Assembly (NCBI RefSeq): GCF_001465835.2
Contig: NZ_CP013661.2
Coordinates: 1,294,501 to 1,358,500 of the forward strand
Direction: 5' to 3'
Origin: Planococcus kocurii
GTDB lineage: Bacteria; Bacillota; Bacilli; Bacillales_A; Planococcaceae
DNA length: 64,000 nucleotides
Shown here: one piece after another, positions 62,370-64,000 of the stretch
How positions within the stretch are numbered: position 1 is the first letter of the stretch
How the letters are laid out: each line of letters opens with the position of its first letter
The notes under the pieces: generated by a model
The model's database searches: none
What the model was told of the DNA's origin: nothing
Seen by the model: only the letters and a program-made list of their open reading frames with translations
Made by a program: the position numbers and the translations under genes

Positions 62370-62411
62370 AAAACAGTCGAAGAAAAGAGTCTCTTTTTCT
62401 TCGACTGTTTT
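62370..62411 (-). terminator. Terminator of the right-end operon, relative of 2063-2105
   Basis: A 17-base-pair stem AAAACAGTCGAAGAAAA with its complement and a T-run on the minus strand. It differs from the stem at 2063-2105 at paired positions. Confidence 0.85.
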
Positions 62412-62440
62412 ATATGAAAGACTTACAGGATATTCTTTTT

Positions 62441-62539
62441 TTAATTCAACCAAAAATAAAGTTGAAAGATCCCAAAAATTAAAATGCTTAATCCAACTGT
62501 GCTGAAAACGATTCCAAGCACCAACTTTTTTCCAGTCAT
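62441..62539 (-). CDS. Single-span membrane peptide of 32 residues
   Basis: The frame reads M-T-G-K-K-L-V-L-G-I-V-F-S, a hydrophobic stretch, then F-W-L-N-stop. It starts seven bases after GGAG and four bases after the serine-hydrolase stop, so translation is probably coupled. A basic N-terminus followed by one membrane span of about 22 residues suggests a membrane peptide with the start inside. No family is recognised. Confidence 0.6.
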   Translation of the reverse strand: MTGKKLVLGIVFSTVGLSILIFGIFQLYFWLN

Positions 62540-62543
62540 CTCT

Positions 62544-64000
62544 TCACTCCTTTTCAATGTTCAACTCTTCAATGGTTTTGATGATGTCGCGCGCTCCCGA
62601 GTTTTTATTCGATAAGACTGTTAACACGCTCGCTTCTTCCGGGTAAAATGCTGAATGAAAACTGACACCAGGATCATAGCCCATAATATGGTATTTCGAA
62701 ACACTATTCGCACAGCCTTGAATCCAGATTCCGTAGCCATAATCCCCGTTTTCTCCAGATGCATGAACTTGAAGCATTGCGCTCAGTATTTCTCTGCTCA
62801 ACAAGGTTCCATCCATCAAACACTTCCAAAAATTCGCCATATCGCCTGCAGTGACGTATGCTCCACCGTCAGCGCCTCCACGGATTGGTAGGGCGTATTG
62901 ATTGGTACGCCAAAAATCCGCTTCTTCTACATAGCCAATAGCCGTGTGAGCGGGCAATCGGTCCAAATAGAAGTAACCTGAACGCTTCATCTGTGCAGGA
63001 GCAAAAATCCGTTCTTCTACGACTTCAGCAAATTCTTGGCCAGTAACTTTTTCAATAATCAAACCAAGTGCAATAAATCCCGCATTGTTGTAGTGAAACC
63101 TTTCACCAGGCTCAAACATCGCGGGCAAATTTTTAAATAAAGGAATAAAATCTGAAGCAGTTTGCATCAAATACATCGGTTGTTTCTTCCATAAGTCCTC
63201 GAAAGCACCTTCTATCTGTTCATCAAAATAATCGGGCATACCCGATGTATGCGTCAATAATTGATGAATGGTGACGTCGAATTGCGGAAAAGCGTGCGGC
63301 AGCAATTCAGATAATTTATTGCTGAAATCGAGCTTTCCTTCGCCCACCAATTGACACACTACAACAGCGGTAAACAGTTTGCTGCCAGAAGCTATACCGA
63401 ACCTTGTATCCACGGCATTTGGCCGTTCATCAGCACGATTGGCAAAGCCTCTTGCGGCTGTCCACATTTGCTCTTTTTGTAGATAAACGACACCTGAAAA
63501 ATCGATTTCTTCCATCTTGTCCATAATCGGGTTGTCCGGCTTTTCTTGCTGGAATCGCCCTTCCTCTGTCATGCTAATTTGACGACCATCACGCAATTCG
63601 ATTGCTAACGGATGGGTTTCGCTTTTTTGTTTAGAGAAATACCAAGTGCGTTTTGGTGCTACGAGAATGATAAAGGCATGCCCGCTTCCGAGAAAGTTCA
63701 ACGACTTCGCATCAATGCCTTTGTTACCACGAACCGGAATGTCCATTTGCTCGATTAGCTCACCAACTTCTTCAACATACGGCGTAGTCATGCTTACTTC
63801 GCTAATATCGAGCAGAGAGTCTACTGTAAAATTACCCATACGATCAACGCTACGCCGCGCAATAAATTCGACGACGTTACCCGCAGGATCTTGAAAATAA
63901 AATGCATCTGCATCAAAATTAGCGTAGAACACTTCGTCCATGCCTTCTTGACGATTTAAAGTGACCCGTTCACTGGCCCAGTGTTTAGCAAGCGTATACT
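62544..64000 (-). CDS. VOC domain fused to a serine beta-lactamase-like hydrolase, N-terminus outside window
   Basis: The frame is open to the right edge, so at least 485 residues belong to the protein. The N-terminal part is glyoxalase/VOC-like, with F-Q-D-P-A-G-N-V-V-E-F carrying the metal-ligand glutamate, and a second VOC half to about residue 125 (counting from the ATG at 63941). The rest is a class C beta-lactamase/penicillin-binding-like hydrolase with S-G-S-K (SxxK), H-Y-N-N (YxN) and late H-I-M-G. Both domain types are common as separate proteins. The substrate is not evident. Confidence 0.82.
   Translation of the reverse strand, partial: YTLAKHWASERVTLNRQEGMDEVFYANFDADAFYFQDPAGNVVEFIARRSVDRMGNFTVDSLLDISEVSMTTPYVEEVGELIEQMDIPVRGNKGIDAKSLNFLGSGHAFIILVAPKRTWYFSKQKSETHPLAIELRDGRQISMTEEGRFQQEKPDNPIMDKMEEIDFSGVVYLQKEQMWTAARGFANRADERPNAVDTRFGIASGSKLFTAVVVCQLVGEGKLDFSNKLSELLPHAFPQFDVTIHQLLTHTSGMPDYFDEQIEGAFEDLWKKQPMYLMQTASDFIPLFKNLPAMFEPGERFHYNNAGFIALGLIIEKVTGQEFAEVVEERIFAPAQMKRSGYFYLDRLPAHTAIGYVEEADFWRTNQYALPIRGGADGGAYVTAGDMANFWKCLMDGTLLSREILSAMLQVHASGENGDYGYGIWIQGCANSVSKYHIMGYDPGVSFHSAFYPEEASVLTVLSNKNSGARDIIKTIEELNIEKE

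Noticed and set aside
1..64000. CRISPR array, tRNA, rRNA, prophage or complete insertion sequence
   Set aside because: No array of short direct repeats with unique spacers, no cloverleaf or rRNA sequence, and no integrase or transposase frame was found on either strand.

Overview
The window is chromosomal DNA from a low-to-mid GC member of the Bacillota, most likely a Planococcaceae bacterium (Planococcus-like). This rests on protein resemblance and signal architecture and no database was searched. Supporting signs are strong Shine-Dalgarno sites, Bacillus-type sigma-A, sigma-B-like and sigma-W-like promoters, a tryptophan T-box, and close relatives of Bacillus NiaP, DesK/DesR, YclNOPQ, YuaF/FloT and NfrA. 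I see no prophage, CRISPR array, rRNA or tRNA. This is a metabolic and stress-response core region carrying a few dispersed structured repeats.

Layout. 1-2.7 kb: end of a GNAT gene, arsB with a promoter whose spacer is a palindrome, a palindromic element and a PfpI/GSP18-type stress protein. 2.7-8.05 kb: a 3-methyladenine glycosylase and a trp operon (trpD, trpC, a single trpF-trpB reading frame, trpA; trpE and trpG absent) under a T-box leader with a UGG specifier. 8.06-8.49 kb: a tandem array of long hairpin repeats. 8.5-13.4 kb: a beta-oxidation operon (thiolase, SDR dehydrogenase, acyl-CoA dehydrogenase, acyl-CoA synthetase) with a FadR-type operator and a cre-like site. 13.5-16.1 kb: an OpuC-type compatible-solute ABC transporter. 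16.2-21.1 kb: GNAT, NiaP, DUF4003, ZIP transporter, UDG-fold protein. 21.1-22.9 kb: glnK-amtB with two GlnR/TnrA sites. 23-24.8 kb: an HrtAB-like ABC efflux pair. 24.9-28.7 kb: a YclNOPQ-type siderophore importer with Fur boxes.

28.8-37.2 kb: lipoprotein, ABC exporter, HflX, VOC protein, BCCT transporter and PutP/OpuE. 37.2-41 kb: a YdaT-like stress protein, then des-desK-desR, the membrane-fluidity thermosensor and its desaturase, with a small divergent coiled-coil membrane protein. 41.3-44.9 kb: cydDC beside a single copy of the hairpin repeat. 45-47.2 kb: a possibly frameshifted small gene and a second acyl-CoA synthetase with a perfect cre. 47.3-53.4 kb: methyltransferase, hydrolase, NfrA-like reductase, CwlK-like peptidase, GNAT and a Dph6-like ATPase. 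53.5-64 kb: a sigma-B-like aldehyde dehydrogenase, fumC, a MurE paralogue, yuaF-floT behind a sigma-W promoter, GNAT, kinase-like protein, cspB, a second copy of the palindromic element, a 32-residue membrane peptide and a VOC/serine-hydrolase fusion running off the right edge.

Working together: several units handle osmotic, cold, envelope and general stress (OpuC-like, BCCT, PutP, Des/DesKR, CspB, FloT, GSP18-like, YdaT-like, aldehyde dehydrogenase). Others sense nutrients through recognisable sites: tryptophan (T-box), fatty acids (FadR), carbon (cre), nitrogen (GlnR) and iron (Fur). The least explained features are two dispersed hairpin families with apparent compensatory changes, the TrpF-TrpB and VOC-hydrolase fusions, the MurE paralogue with an altered substrate motif, and three small proteins.
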